A stretch of DNA of 64,000 nt from Sycobia sp. Sy_11 (GCA_018907035.1 JACCIC010000124.1:293501-357500), one strand, 5' to 3'; shown: positions 10,680 through 22,386, numbered from the stretch's first letter. The notes: a model not told the origin generated them from the letters alone. Numbers and translations: made by a program.

Positions 10680-11582
10680 CTCGTTCTTGATCATGCAATT
10701 CCTCGAGACGTGCATGCTCGTATTACATCTAAAACATCGTACTTGAGACATGTTATTAGAACTGTACTAATTCTCGTTGGTTATTAGGTTGAAACGTAGT
10801 TCAGTGCCTTCGTGAAGTCCGCTCAGCCGCACTGCTACGATAGATTTCGGACATTTCTCTTGGAGTCTCTTCTATAAGAATGTTACCTAACCCCCAATTC
10901 GACGTTTCCCCGCCGCTTGCAATTCCTCGAATTCAATAATATTTCGATACAGCTTATTTATGGAAGCTTGAGTGCGACTCATTATAGCGACACTTGTTTC
11001 ACGAGACCATATACTCCTGCTACCTGTGTCTTAATTTCTTGAAAATTGAAGCTCAACACAATGCACAAACGTGCCTTATCAAATAAGTATTCCGTCGTAA
11101 TTTCACCGGCACTCTGAATACGTTGTTGCATTTCCTCAAATTTTTTGGTCAAAGTTCCTTCCATTAGGAAGATTTTCTTAATCGCAGCCCTGAAAGTCTG
11201 TCAATATTGTAACTTGTCAATTCGAGATAAATGCCAAATCCTAACAGCTCTGATTAAGTGACCCCATGCCGTTTCGAAGGCGATAGTCAGAGTCCAGTAA
11301 TGCAAGTTGGACGTCACCACTAGCACTTGTTGCACCTGACAACCTATCGAAATCCCTAATAGTATATGACAGGTCTACTAGTACATTATATATACATTAT
11401 AATACATGGTCTCTTGTTTTCCTCCCACCTCCCACATTGGCATTTCTTAAGGGTTCTGCACTTTGTTGCGTTATAACCGTCAGAGCAACGAGTATCTGTG
11501 TTACGTCAAGTGCTGGTGGCTGCACTGCTATATGTTGCGCATTTATTTGCTGCGAGGTTACATTAATGCGTTCTCCTTCCAT
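10680..11582 (-). pseudogene. Gypsy gag relic with CCHC knuckle (family C)
   Basis: Near 10,740-10,690 the minus strand encodes CFRCNTSMHVSRNC, a CX2CX4HX4C zinc knuckle. Upstream, fragments between 10,800 and 11,400 read like gag (for example EEMQQRI and NKLYRNIIEFEEL-like helices) but carry many stops. The possible start region is a 61-codon frame at 11,582-11,397. Function in an intact element would be RNA binding and particle assembly. This copy is dead. Confidence 0.65.
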
Positions 11583-11816
11583 ATTACCAGGTACTATGCA
11601 TCTTCATCCGTCAGAGAGAAATGAACGATCCCTCGATTCAAATGAAGAAGAGTGTCAATGGCCTCTCAACCATGCATTATTGTTCTCCTTCGCACCAATT
11701 GAAGCCCTTGTAAAGGAAATCTGTCTGCACTAGTACTGTGTTCACTTTTTATTCATCGAAATCTTGTCCATGTAGATATCAATTTCAGTTCGCGTTCAAT
11801 ACTGATAACACATACG

Positions 11817-12121
11817 AGGGGTGTTCAATAAATACCGGTGTTAGAAATGAAGACAACATTTTTCCAAAAAAAAATTTTTTTTCAACATAGTCCCCTTTTA
11901 GAAAGATCAACGACTTCTCCCAACGTTCTGGCTATTTTTTACCCCTCGAAACTTCCAAAAAAAGGATTTTTCGAACTCTCCAAAATAAGTCTCTGTCTCG
12001 GCGATGACTTCCTCGTTTGAGCAAAATTTTTTTCTCGCGAGCCATTTCTTCATGTTAGGGACTAAGAAGCAGTCGTAGGAAGTCAGATCGAGTGAATACG
12101 AGGGATACGGCAGAAATTGAT
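11817..12121 (-). mobile_element. Mariner transposase 3' fragment
   Basis: The minus-strand frame (12,128-11,907) reads as the transposase C-terminal third: a PYPSYSLDLTSYDCFL stretch matching the third catalytic Asp region, with the Asp replaced by Tyr-Asp context, then NMKKWLARKKFCSNEEVIAETE, a standard mariner C-terminal sequence. The sequence continues to gaggggtgttcaataaa near 11,817, which looks like the terminal inverted repeat. The 5' two thirds are absent. This lineage differs from the 39.3 kb mariner. Confidence 0.75.
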
Positions 12122-12167
12122 AACGCAATTCATGCAGTTTGGTGGCAACAACAAATCCTACAAGAAT

Positions 12168-12185
12168 ATATTATATATATAAATA

Positions 12186-12260
<75 letters not shown>
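12168..12260. repeat. (TA)n followed by (GA)n compound microsatellite
   Basis: TA repeats to about 12,222 change directly to GA repeats. Confidence 0.95.
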
Positions 12261-12262
<2 letters not shown>

Positions 12263-13076
12263 ATTATATATGGATTTAGTTACATATATACAGAAAAAGA
12301 TGTATTTTATGTTTCTGTATATATTAATATCTTCATATTTGTTACTTATGTTATTTGGTACAATATAGGTGAGTGCTATTTTGCACAAAATAGTTAAAGC
12401 TGATTGAAAATGTTTTTGTATCCGAATTTCACGGTAATACGATCGTCTGTGAGTTAAATAAATAGTTATGTGACTATTAAGTTAAATTATAGTTAGTCTA
12501 TAAATCAGATAGGTTAATCTCATAGACTTATATCAGCTTATATATTAGACCACGCGCTTTAACCTTAGAGCATATACGTATACATGTAGGTTACATTCCC
12601 TGTTAAAACGCTGAGAAACGGTGCGAGAGAGAAACATCCGAATTATGGGGTTTTTTGTCTTTCACGCACAATTACAGTGATTGGTTAGAAGTTTGCACGT
12701 GTGTGCTTGGCTCGCTATATTTGTTTCATGCTTTTTCTTTACTTTCTTGAGCCAACGAAGATAGGTATAGATAGAAGCGTAGAGCCCGTATAAAAAGTAT
12801 CACAACCCCGAGGTGAGTTACTACCCCGACATACAAATGGCACAACCATTTCGAAACACAATGGTAATAGTTTTTTGCATACTGCCTGATACTGCCAGCC
12901 CTTGTTTTTCCACTTCACATATCGATGAGAATTTGTTTTTTTACAAACTGCACTTCAGCAAGTAGTACTGAAGTATTTTTACTGGAGAATTATAGTTTTT
13001 ACTTACTGAACATCAGGAAGTAAATATATTATATAAAATAATTTAATTTTGCTTATATCGACTGTGTTTAGATAAA
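12261..13076. other. No recognisable gene
   Basis: Mixed-composition spacer. A short block near 12,600-12,860 is less AT-rich, but I found no frame, motif or repeat partner in it. Confidence 0.5.
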
Positions 13077-13400
13077 TTAATAAATATTTCTATTGGTCTT
13101 ACAGTCCAATTAAATAAATTAAAATTAATATATAATAATATGAATATATATTTATATCAATACTAATACATATCAACATATAATCCATTGAAAATTATAA
13201 TCACAGCCCGACTGTCTTTGTTTAAACTTGTCCCCGTAAACTAATCTGAAATAAAAATATATTAGCTGAAAAAATTTCTTTATTAATAAAGTGCAATCTG
13301 ACTCTCCCCACCATCTTTATCCAATTGAAGATTGATTGAGGTGTCCAACGTTTCGAGATCGCTACGACTCATCATCAGAGACCAAACTAAACTTTATATT
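13077..13400. mobile_element. TTAA-edged repeat related to the 38.7 kb palindromic element
   Basis: Begins ttaataaatatttctattggtcttacagtccaat, the same end as the MITE at 38,675-39,014. Its middle part (gactgtctttgtttaaact...aactaatctgaaata...agctgaaaaaatttctt...aaagtgca) matches the reverse complement of the middle of that element. It lacks the second long inverted arm and instead continues into the hammerhead-like motif at 13,335-13,385. Confidence 0.7.
13335..13386 (-). ncRNA. Hammerhead-ribozyme-like motif
   Basis: On the minus strand the order is GGTCT, then CTGATGA, then a short potential stem (GAGTCG, loop TAG, CGATCTC with one bulge), then GAAAC, then GTTGGACACC. CUGAUGA plus stem II plus GAAA is the core of a hammerhead ribozyme, and GGU/ACC could pair as stem I. 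An extra U after CUGAUGA departs from the consensus. Penelope-like elements and retrozymes are known to carry minimal type I hammerheads of this kind. Here it ends the repeat at 13,077-13,400. No Penelope ORF is present. Confidence 0.35.
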
Positions 13401-13539
13401 AATATTTTAATTTATATATACCCCTATCCCCACTAAACTAAAAATTTAATAATTTGATTATGCTTGAATTGCAGCTGGTATTACCACGAAAATATTCACG
13501 GTATTTAATTGAAAAAACAGAAATATACGAAATATGTAT

Positions 13540-13544
<5 letters not shown>

Positions 13545-13587
<43 letters not shown>
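13545..13587. repeat. (TA)n microsatellite inside Helitron copy I
   Basis: TA dinucleotides between the conserved left block and the 60-bp tandem array. Confidence 0.95.
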
Positions 13588-13590
<3 letters not shown>

Positions 13591-14337
13591 ATGTATATTA
13601 CATATTGTACATATTATATATACACATTTTAAATACGATTTCTACTTAGAAATATTGTATTGGCGTATACAGACAGTTGATTACGATATCCCGTTGCCTC
13701 AAGACGATTTCTATAGGTAGTTATGTGTTTGGATGATAGAATGCGATGTCCAGGTATATCTGAGAGATTTCTAGGGGGATATTGTCTTTAGTTGATAGAA
13801 AACGACGCCTAGATATGAGGAAATGAACTTCTATGAAAAGATTCGTGTTGGTAAGTAAAATACAATATCTAGGTCTTCCCGAACGACTTTTACGAGGTGT
13901 ATTATCTTTAGCCTTTAGAAAACGATGCTGGCTTTCTCGGGACGACTTCTAATCGGACTACCGTGTTTAGTTATAGTAAGGTTTAGTTGATAGGGGAGTT
14001 TCGTGTTCGGATGATATAATGCGATTTCCAAATGATTTAGAACGACTTCTACGGGGAATGTTGTGTATAGTTGGTGGGAAGCAATGTCCAGGTATGTCAG
14101 TACGACTTCTATGAAGAGATTTGTATTCTATCATTCGAACACGCGCACTCCCAGTAAGAGTCGTCCCGGGATAATTAGACATTGTATTCTATCTCCCTAA
14201 CACAAAACTGTCTATAACAATCGTCCCGAGACATTTCCTATAGTCCGAATATGATACTCTCGGTAGAAGTCGTCTCTGAAATCTTTTTCTACCGCCCGAA
14301 TTCAAAAGTTAAAATTTCCCCGTAGAAGTCTGTAATA

Positions 14338-14338
<1 letters not shown>

Positions 14339-14388
<50 letters not shown>
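14339..14388. repeat. (TA)n at the site equivalent to the LINE insertion at 56.2 kb
   Basis: Flanked left by taatatgc and right by ttgtat, exactly as the (CA)n/(TA)n tract that carries the R1-clade LINE in Helitron copy III. It is the unoccupied equivalent. Confidence 0.85.
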
Positions 14389-14391
<3 letters not shown>

Positions 14392-14600
14392 ATCAATTGT
14401 CGGCGAAATATTAGCGTTTTGAAGTGGACGCTTCTTTGCAGCAGCTTTTTATACAGAAGCGACGATAGGTAAATTACGGTTAATTATTTATAGTAATATA
14501 AATTTTTATATATAGAGTACTTTTTACTGAGATATTGTTAAATTGTTTATGAAATCGATTAAATTATTATCTCGGGCGAAGCCGAGACGGGGGATGCTAG

Positions 14601-15494
14601 TATAGTATATAATTGTATAATTTCATAATTTTTTATTTCTTTGAAGAATACGCTGAAAACAATTTTTTACCTAATCGGTTCTCAAAGAGTCAATCCGAAG
14701 GTTACGCTCTGATTCGCAGTCTAAGGCCTTAACCACTAATGTACTATATATTGTTCATGATATAGCTAAACTCTCTTTTGAATCATTGGTAACAATAATT
14801 GTTAATCCTATAAGCTTCTATATTATGCTGTCTTTTAACTGTCTCTATAAATTCGTTTCGGGTATTACAATTCTATTTTTTGAACGAATATATAAACAAC
14901 TGAATTCTGGAATTGAACTGAAGAATTTAATTACGAAACATGAAGGATTCGTATCTTTTGTTTGCAACAGAATATATCGAATAAATATTTTAGATTTTAC
15001 TAATGTTCATTGTAAAATTTTTCTACTGTTACTATTACACATACTTTATTTATTGCACTTTTTTATAAAAATTGTATTTCCCGATGCTAAGTGATAAATA
15101 AGAAGAATTATTTTTTTTACTGCGATAAGGTTACTGGTTTATATTAAAATTTCATAAGCTCTGAATAGATATTCCACACTCTAAATATTTTTGCAGAATT
15201 TTTTAGAAATTAATGAGCTAGTGTATAACATATAGATATATCAAAATGAATTATTAAAGAATAATTTTTGATTATCTTTACTATATTAGTAATATGTATC
15301 GCCTTGAATATTAATATTTGTTATCAGAAAAGCTATTATAAATGACAAAAATGCATTTCAATATTGCCATATGTACGTACTGGCAACTTATTGTCGAAAT
15401 TTGAGATGCTATATTTTACTCGCAACTACTCGCGACAGAGCAAGGCAATGGAATATGATCCTGAAATACGAACATCGAGCGCTACACAGACGTA

Positions 15495-15532
<38 letters not shown>
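14601..15532. other. AT-rich spacer with a possible tRNA-derived relic
   Basis: No supported gene. A 102-codon open frame at 14,786-15,094 is hydrophobic and AT-driven, so I reject it as coding. The minus strand of 14,672-14,745 contains gtggttaaggc...ttagactgcgaatc, which resembles the D-arm and anticodon arm of a tRNA, with a poor B-box after it. It looks like a SINE relic rather than a working tRNA. A (TA)n tract ends the segment at 15,497-15,532. Confidence 0.4.
14672..14745 (-). repeat. tRNA-like (SINE-type) relic
   Basis: On the minus strand, agtggttaaggc is a good A-box and is followed by an anticodon-arm-like ttagactgcgaatc. The B-box position has only a weak match and the acceptor ends do not pair clearly. 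A decayed tRNA-derived SINE is the best guess. Confidence 0.3.
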
Positions 15533-15535
<3 letters not shown>

Positions 15536-16885
15536 AATGACTACCGATATATACATTAGTGGTGTTCATTCGCGAAATAGAGAGAGACAGAAAACAGGTT
15601 TAAGTCTCCCTCGACTTCAGCAAGTATGAGGGAGTGGGGGAGGATTGAGATAGAATAGTTCGAACTGCAAAGTGAGACAGTTAGAAAATAGATTCTTCTT
15701 CGCTTTTTTCTCTGAATTATATCCAGTCCTTTTCTTCTGTTTTTTTTTCTCAATAAAGAAAACTCGATTAACTCTTAAGTGAGATTAAGGATTGCGATTG
15801 TGGTGATTAATAAATAATCACATCAACACTCTTCCATAATTTTAAAAAAAGAGCTATTGAGATTCGTCTTCGACAGCAACGAAAGAACATCGGGCCCGCA
15901 ACGTATTTAATTTTATTTAGAAGTAAGTGATCATTACTATTTCTCTGTGTTTGATTAAACGCGAAAAACAAATATATAAACCTGCTAGTTGTTAAATGAA
16001 CAACTAGCTGCGGTGATACAATTTGGAATTTATCTCGTTTAAAATTTAATTCTGTATATAACGGTTAGGATTCCAATTGCGTGTACTTGTGTATGTGAGC
16101 GTTGGTTCGTGCGGGAGCCACATATACACGAGCAAACCTAGATTGAATAGCTTGTGTACATTGGCGCTACTGTGCGTGTTGTTAATGCACACAAGCATAC
16201 TGAATCAAGGAATATTAGCATATACATGAATAATATATTTTAAATGAAAATAATGTATATTTTTATTTATTCCTATTAATTTATATAATTTATAATATCA
16301 AAAAAAGAATTCTTTGATTCAGTCGTGCAAACAAAAGATAGCGAGTGCACACTCGGTTATAAAACAAAGATAGACAGATTATAAAAATAATAAATTTTAT
16401 AATTAAAAGTAATTATTTTTTTTATATAATAAATAATTATTTATAGTTCTCTTTTTATAAATGTTTGATTTATTAAAAATAATTATCAAATCAATAATCC
16501 CATATTTCCTAATATAATATGTAATAAGATTTTAAATATTTGGAAGTGATTTTTGGATCCTGCCGCCTCCTCGATATCTTTGGTATAAAACTATATTTTT
16601 ATAAATAAATTATAAATAAAATTTCCTATTACACTGAATCGGAATTATTATATAATCGATTGCCAAAGATAAAACTGAAGGCCATGCAGTAAGAATATAA
16701 AATATTGATAAATATAGAAATAATTAAGAATATTTCATTCACCACTTCCAGCCAAGGTAGGTTGATTGCTTGGCAACTGTAAGTATTTAAATTATTAATT
16801 TCTATATTAATAGTAACAGGATTAGGTAAAAAAGAAGAGATACACCAAGGTCGTATTTAGTACCTTGGTAACCTAGAACCCTGTT

Positions 16886-16888
<3 letters not shown>
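15533..16888 (+). mobile_element. Solo LTR, family A (1356 bp)
   Basis: Starts TGTAATGAC and ends CCTGTTACA, giving TG...CA termini with a TGTAA/TTACA inverted repeat. It sits in a (TA)n tract and both sides show ATAT, consistent with a 4-bp target duplication, although the microsatellite makes this ambiguous. It aligns along its length to the minus-strand LTR at 46,510-47,799 and, with a large internal deletion, to 53,872-54,282. No internal retroelement sequence is attached, so LTR-LTR recombination is the likely origin. It ends 400 bp upstream of the WFS1 start codon. Confidence 0.8.
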
Positions 16889-16942
<54 letters not shown>

Positions 16943-17285
16943 TTATACATATGTATGAAAGGGGGCTATTCATACAATTTTCATTGTGGATACGTTCCTG
17001 AAAAGTCGGTAGTGCAGAACACTGATTTTAGTTCTCTAACTTGACGTAAAATTTTTCTCTGTGAGGCGCATCGATCGATTCGGATTTTTGGCAATCGTGA
17101 GAAGCAGTCTTAAAGTCTCAGACAAGTCAAAACTAGGCATTGAGATTTCGTTTCAGTGGTATTTACATCTCGCATCGCATAACAAGCATTTTGTTCTATG
17201 TTTAACGTTTTTTATCGGAAAGGCGTTAATTAGATATTGGTTAAAAATTCCTATTGTCGAGGAGGTGCTAGAACCTGCAGACGAC
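16889..17285 (+). promoter_or_regulatory. Probable WFS1 promoter and 5' UTR
   Basis: Begins with a (TA)n tract (16,889-16,937) and then a more balanced block up to the wolframin start codon. I see no clear TATA box or initiator, so the transcription start is not placed. The context before the start, gacgacATGG, is a good insect translation start. The overlapping open frame from 17,061 is in frame with the gene but has no support as coding upstream of this ATG. Confidence 0.4.
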
Positions 17286-18134
17286 ATGGCCGGCATTGTG
17301 CCGCTGTCAGGAAAGTCCGGAAGGAAGCAGTGGACGCTACACGGTGATATATATATATATATTCATAAGTCTATAAGATGTTTACAGAATACGCTAATGC
17401 ATGTAAAAATATTTTCGCAATTACTTGCTTCAGTGTGTATTCTTTTCTGAAAAGTATTAGATAGTATTGTGCTCAAAATTTTTATTTCATTTTTGTTTAA
17501 TTTCTTGCAGAACTAAATATTTATTTAACATTAAAAAAATTTAAGGTTTTAAGTGGTAACTAAATTACAATTTAATATTACATAAGAATAATTCTATTAT
17601 TTGAAAACTATTATTTAAATTAATAAACTAAAGTTAATATATAATATGCATTTTTTTATTTATATTTTAAGCTAATATTTTCTATATTAGTAATAAATTA
17701 TATCAACTTAAATAGATAGTATCAAAATTTCATTTTTTAATTTTTTATGAAAATATTATATAAGATTTTTTTATATTATATATAAGATTTTTTATTTTGA
17801 ATAGTTTATTACTTTAAATTATTATTGACTTTTCTTAAATGTTTAAAAGTTTTATTAGTATATAATAATATATTATTGTAATTAAATAATATAAGTAATT
17901 TTAACATTTTTAGTTTTTATTAATCTCACATAATAATGTCCTACAATATTCAGTGTAAATATAATGGAAAACATGTGGTCCAAATAATTTATTTTATCTC
18001 TAAAGTTTATTGATGAACTTAACTTAACTCTATATAGATTTGATTATTTATTAATGCATTTTTAATTATAATTTAATACATATTATTAAATATTAAATGA
18101 AATTACAAATGTATTTGTTTTGGTTAAGAAAATA

Positions 18135-18197
<63 letters not shown>

Positions 18198-21100
18198 GAT
18201 TACTATTGATTCTTTTGATATAGTTAAATAATTCAGAAATTTATAGTAATTATATTAACTTATTTAAAAATTATTATTTTAATATAGTATATTTTTGTTC
18301 TTTATAAATGTATTTCAATTGACTTATTTATATTAAATGTCTTCTGTCAATTAAAATAAATGTTAATAAAAGTTAAGATTGTGGTGATTAACTTTTCTAT
18401 TATCTTAATAGATGGGCCAAAGGGTTCTTTGCGGAGATTAAGATTACAATTAGCAGAAGATGGTTGTCCTGAATCTCAAGTTGTTTTAGCAAAGCAGTTT
18501 TTAGATGAAAGTTGTGGTAAGCTTACCAGTATTGTATCATTAATATATTTTTATTACATATAGATCATATATGCTTATATGTGTATATATTGTATGTATA
18601 AACAAATATATATAAGAACATTCTATACTATTAAACAAATTATTTACACATGCAAATAAAAGAAAAAAAAAATAAAACTTACTTCTAAAAACTTAAACAA
18701 ATATGAGACTAGATTAATGTAAGAACAAAATTCATAGATTTACTTTGGTAAGATTCACATAATTTAGTAAATCTTATCGCATGAAGATTTTTTTTTCAAT
18801 CATTTTATTTCATGTTCTCTAATTTTGTTTTTTATTCAATCCTAATTTTTGTTTTAGAACTTGATATTGATAAGGAAGAAAATGCTAAATTAGGTGTGTA
18901 TTGGTTAACTAAAGCCTCAGAACAAGGTAATTTGGAAGCTACTGAGATCCTTCGGAAATGTCTAGATACAGGACGTGGTATTACTGAACATAATTATTAC
19001 GATGTAAAAAACTGTCTTGAAATGACTCAAGATGAAAAACTTGCGAGGCGTGCTGCTAGAGAAATGTTTACAAGGTAATTAAAATTTTGTAAACATAAAT
19101 CATTTTTATAACAAAATTAGGTTTATTATTAAACTGGAAAAATTGTGTACACAACAGTTTATCTAATGGTGAAGAATTCATTACAACTGAACAGCTACAG
19201 AGGTGCATAAGGGACATAACCTTTGCTTCTAATGATCAAAAATCTACTAATAATCAATATGTTAAAGGCAAAATAAATTTTCAAAAGTCCCTGACTGAAG
19301 ATAGCTGTAATAAAGATTCACTTTCTGATGATGAAGTAAGTAAACAGTCTTCCAAAGTGAGAGAAAGAATACAAGATACAACACCTGGTAAATATTTTGT
19401 ATTTTTAATATTGGAAATTATTTTAAATGTGATATATTTTAATTTATTATTTCAATATCTGGATCTTTAAATAATATTATTTAAATTATTTAATCAACAA
19501 AATGTTTATTATTAAATGTAATTGATCGTTATCTTTTCATACTTTTGTTCTAATAGATTGGTCCATTCATCAAGGTGAAAAAATCACAGAAGCAGCTCTC
19601 GTTTCAGCTGCAGCCTCTTATGCCAGAGGTTCTTTGCCGATCGTCTCCCGCATCCTCTGTCTCGTCGATCCTAGTCAGATGGAGCTTGATGCAGTGCCAT
19701 TTTTACAACGTCCCTTCGTATATCCTTTAGGATCTTTTAAACGCCTATACATTTGGCTGGTGGAAACTCTTGGTCGTCGTGGTTTGCACCTACACAAACT
19801 CTTTTTCACTGGACATTTGCACATATTTATTCTTGTTTTTCTACATGCACTGCTTGGTGCTGATAGTGTTGTTCTTTTTGTGCCCTTAGCTCTCTATTAT
19901 TTATCCTTTATTGTTATGATAATAGCAACATTTCAAATACTCCAGCGTAAACGTGAACTTACAGATTTACGGGTTTGGTCACAACTCTTTCTCAGTTACT
20001 CTGGTGGCAGTCTGAATCCTGAGGAGGCTGAATATCAATTTTGTAGAAATAATCTGAAGCCCTATGGACACTTTTTTCTTGCGCTTTTAATGAACCTAAT
20101 GTTATTCCCAGTAATTGCTCATCAATGGACCCCTCAATCAGAGTTAACGGTGATAGCATTTACATTTACTTTGATTACGCTGTCCAATTTCACCTGGCGA
20201 AATGGTAATTCAAAATATCTAGATTTTCTGGCACTATTTAGTTTCAGTGTTAATGTATTAGCTAAATATCCATATGAAATGGATCTAGTGGTGGCACAGA
20301 CTTGGCGTTTTCTTGATATCAAAGTACCGACATTCGCATCTTATGTTGTCGGTAATGGTATTGAGTTTTGCCTAAATTTCCGCGTAGTTTTTTATCTACT
20401 TATACCTGCAGTTTTCTTGAAGATGGCTGCGAGAGACAATTGGCAAGGTACTTACAAGGTACTCATACCTCACTGTGTAACGCTTAGTTGGTGGCAGATG
20501 GCAATTTTGAGCTCACAGAGTGCAACATGGTATGGACTAATCAGAGGTGCTTTAGCTTTGGTTGGAATGGTACTTTTCTTGCCAATTGTAAGTTTAGCGT
20601 CAATTGTACTACCAATTGTTGCTACAGCTAAATATATGTCAGAGAGCGACCTGACAATAAAAGTGGTCATTACAGCTATGCTTGGTGGTATGCCATTTTT
20701 GGCTTCTTGGTATTTGCGAAAAACCAGGACTACATACAGATTTAACTGGGTCATTACATGTACTCAGGTATTTAATACATAAAGAATTAATACTTTATTT
20801 TCTATTTTATAATTGTAAGACTTTTTTATAAAAAAGAAAATTAATATAATATATATGATTTTTTAGTTAATCCTTGGTTTTACTGCTGGAGCTTTTCTGA
20901 CTTGGCCAATGATTAGCGGTTATAGCAATACATCAAATATTGAATCTGGTCCATTTGAAATGCCCACACAACTTTCATGGGAACAATTTCAGAATTATTG
21001 CCATCAACCTGCTTGGGAAGAGTCTTCCTCTAAAACTCAAATTCAAATTCGATGTGCCCAGCTTGAGGGTCTGAGTGTATCTTGGGAAGGTTACGTTACC

Positions 21101-22215
21101 AGTACTCGAGTTAAATCCATTGAGAATAATTTGGCTTTTATATTCAACAATTTTCCCGACTTCTTAGCAAATCCACTTCGCTGTGCATTTGGTGAAACCT
21201 ATAAGGATGATTGTAATAAGTAAGTTGTAATTTTATTTTATTTTAGTAATTTATGTTTTTGTATAAATATTTATTGTATACAATATGAAAATTAAAGCGA
21301 TTTATGTTTTATATACAAAATTTATGATTATGCTAGTTTCAATTAATAATATAAATTTATATACAATGCTTGTACTTAATCAGTTGTATATAAATAAATA
21401 ATATAAAATATGTACAATGCAGTTTTGGAAACTAAATTTAAAATGTTTTTATAAATCCCATACTACTTTCAAAATGAAGATTTATTTAAGAATTGATTGT
21501 TACACAATAACTAAATAATTAATCATGTTAAAGTTTTATCTCAATATTTTGTTTATTTAAATAATTCACTATCTCATAAAACATTTAAAATTATAATAAA
21601 ATATGAATTTTAAAATATTTTAAATATTGATTTTTGATCAATTTTTCTACAAAAATTGTTGCTAATATTTTTTGACTTGCTATAGGGATTCGAAATCAAT
21701 ATTTTTCTGTATTTGTTTTCTAAATTACTTGAAAATCTTTTACATATTTTGAAAATATATTTTCTAGTTATACCAATGATCTTCGCAAGCTCAACTGTAG
21801 AGCCCTCTTAAGCATACGCAGGAAAAAAAGCAACTGTCACGTATCTAATTGGAATAAATACGAATTTGAGATATCTATGAAAATGAAAAATGGAATATGG
21901 GGTAATACTGCTCAGATAGTATTACTTGGTGATAGTTCTTTTGCTAATTTTAGTCTCAATATCTATCCAGGCGACAAAATATGGTTTTCTGGAGTATTAT
22001 CAAATAATGGATTACAAAGCGAATCATTAGTTGGTGGTGCAAATCCTCACATAATTTTAGAAGAAATTGGATGCCATGTTTGTCATGCTATTGATTTGAA
22101 AGCACATAAAAAAAAAAGACATAGAATCAGGCTCAATCAACTAGTACAAGCCACTTATTTAGGTACCAAGACTGTTTTGAATTTTCTCCTGAATCCGGTT
22201 GTGATATTCAAGTAA
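17286..22215 (+). CDS. WFS1: Wolframin, endoplasmic reticulum membrane glycoprotein
   Basis: Seven coding exons join in frame at GT-AG introns: 17286-17343, 18412-18516, 18858-19074, 19158-19387, 19557-20767, 20867-21219, 21768-22215, giving 873 aa (human wolframin is 890). Exon 1 encodes only 19 codons, starting MAGIVPLSGKSGRKQW. Residues about 24-110 look like Sel1-type repeats (AEDGCPESQVVLAKQF; WLTKASEQGNLEATEIL). Residues about 284-626 hold roughly nine hydrophobic spans, and the C-terminal domain (CHVCHAIDL near the end) is lumenal in known wolframins. The family acts in ER calcium balance, protein quality control and stress signalling. It is convergent with LMAN2. The exon 1 donor lies beside a TA repeat. 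No disruption is seen. Confidence 0.93.
17344..18411 (+). other. WFS1 intron 1
   Basis: 1068-bp AT-rich intron. It begins gtgatatatatat, so the donor runs directly into a short TA repeat, and it holds a longer (TA)n tract at 18,139-18,192. No repeat family or coding remnant is seen. Confidence 0.85.
18139..18192. repeat. (TA)n microsatellite in WFS1 intron 1
   Basis: Uninterrupted TA dinucleotides within the intron. Confidence 0.95.
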
Positions 22216-22380
22216 AGACTTAATCGTTATTGTTAATAATTCTTTTACTCTTTTAATTTGCATATGAGTAAAAGCTAATATAGTATGTAAATATTAGTAG
22301 ATAATATTTTCATTTTTATTGTCTTTTTAAAAAATTATTGAAATGAAAAACTTAGGTTTATACAATTAAGTTGAATATCT

Positions 22381-22386
22381 AATAAA
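22381..22386 (+). terminator. Candidate WFS1 poly(A) signal
   Basis: AATAAA 166 bp after the stop codon, in AT-rich sequence. AATAAA is frequent by chance here, so this is the nearest plausible site, not a proven one. Confidence 0.4.

Larger units (their letters stand above)
6360..11600 (-). mobile_element. Degraded Ty3/gypsy-type gag-pol, family C
   Basis: Read right to left, the order is gag with one CCHC knuckle (near 10,740-10,690), protease, reverse transcriptase, RNase H, integrase zinc-binding part, integrase core, then integrase C-terminal part. This is the Ty3/gypsy order. Every segment carries stops and frameshifts, and no LTRs or primer-binding site were found. An R1-clade LINE fragment (about 6820-7800) splits the integrase. 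Individual pieces are annotated separately. Confidence 0.85.
13455..14600 (+). mobile_element. Helitron 3' part with tandem array (copy I)
   Basis: The 3' end has the Helitron signature: hairpin TCTCGG-GCGAAG-CCGAGA at 14,570-14,587, nine bases, then CTAG at 14,597-14,600 followed by host T. The left part (from about 13,455) matches the copies at 42.9 and 55.2 kb, and 13,680-14,330 is an array of ~60-bp units that flips orientation near 14,130. A (TA)n tract (14,339-14,388) separates the array from the conserved last 200 bp. The 5' Helitron module is missing. No Rep/helicase frame, so nonautonomous. Confidence 0.8.

Noticed and set aside
14786..15094. 102-codon hydrophobic ORF
   Set aside because: Composition-driven; no family pattern such as a receptor or transporter could be recognised.
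17061..17285. N-terminal extension of wolframin in the same frame
   Set aside because: The upstream frame has no protein pattern, whereas the ATG at 17,286 has a good context and yields a wolframin-like start.
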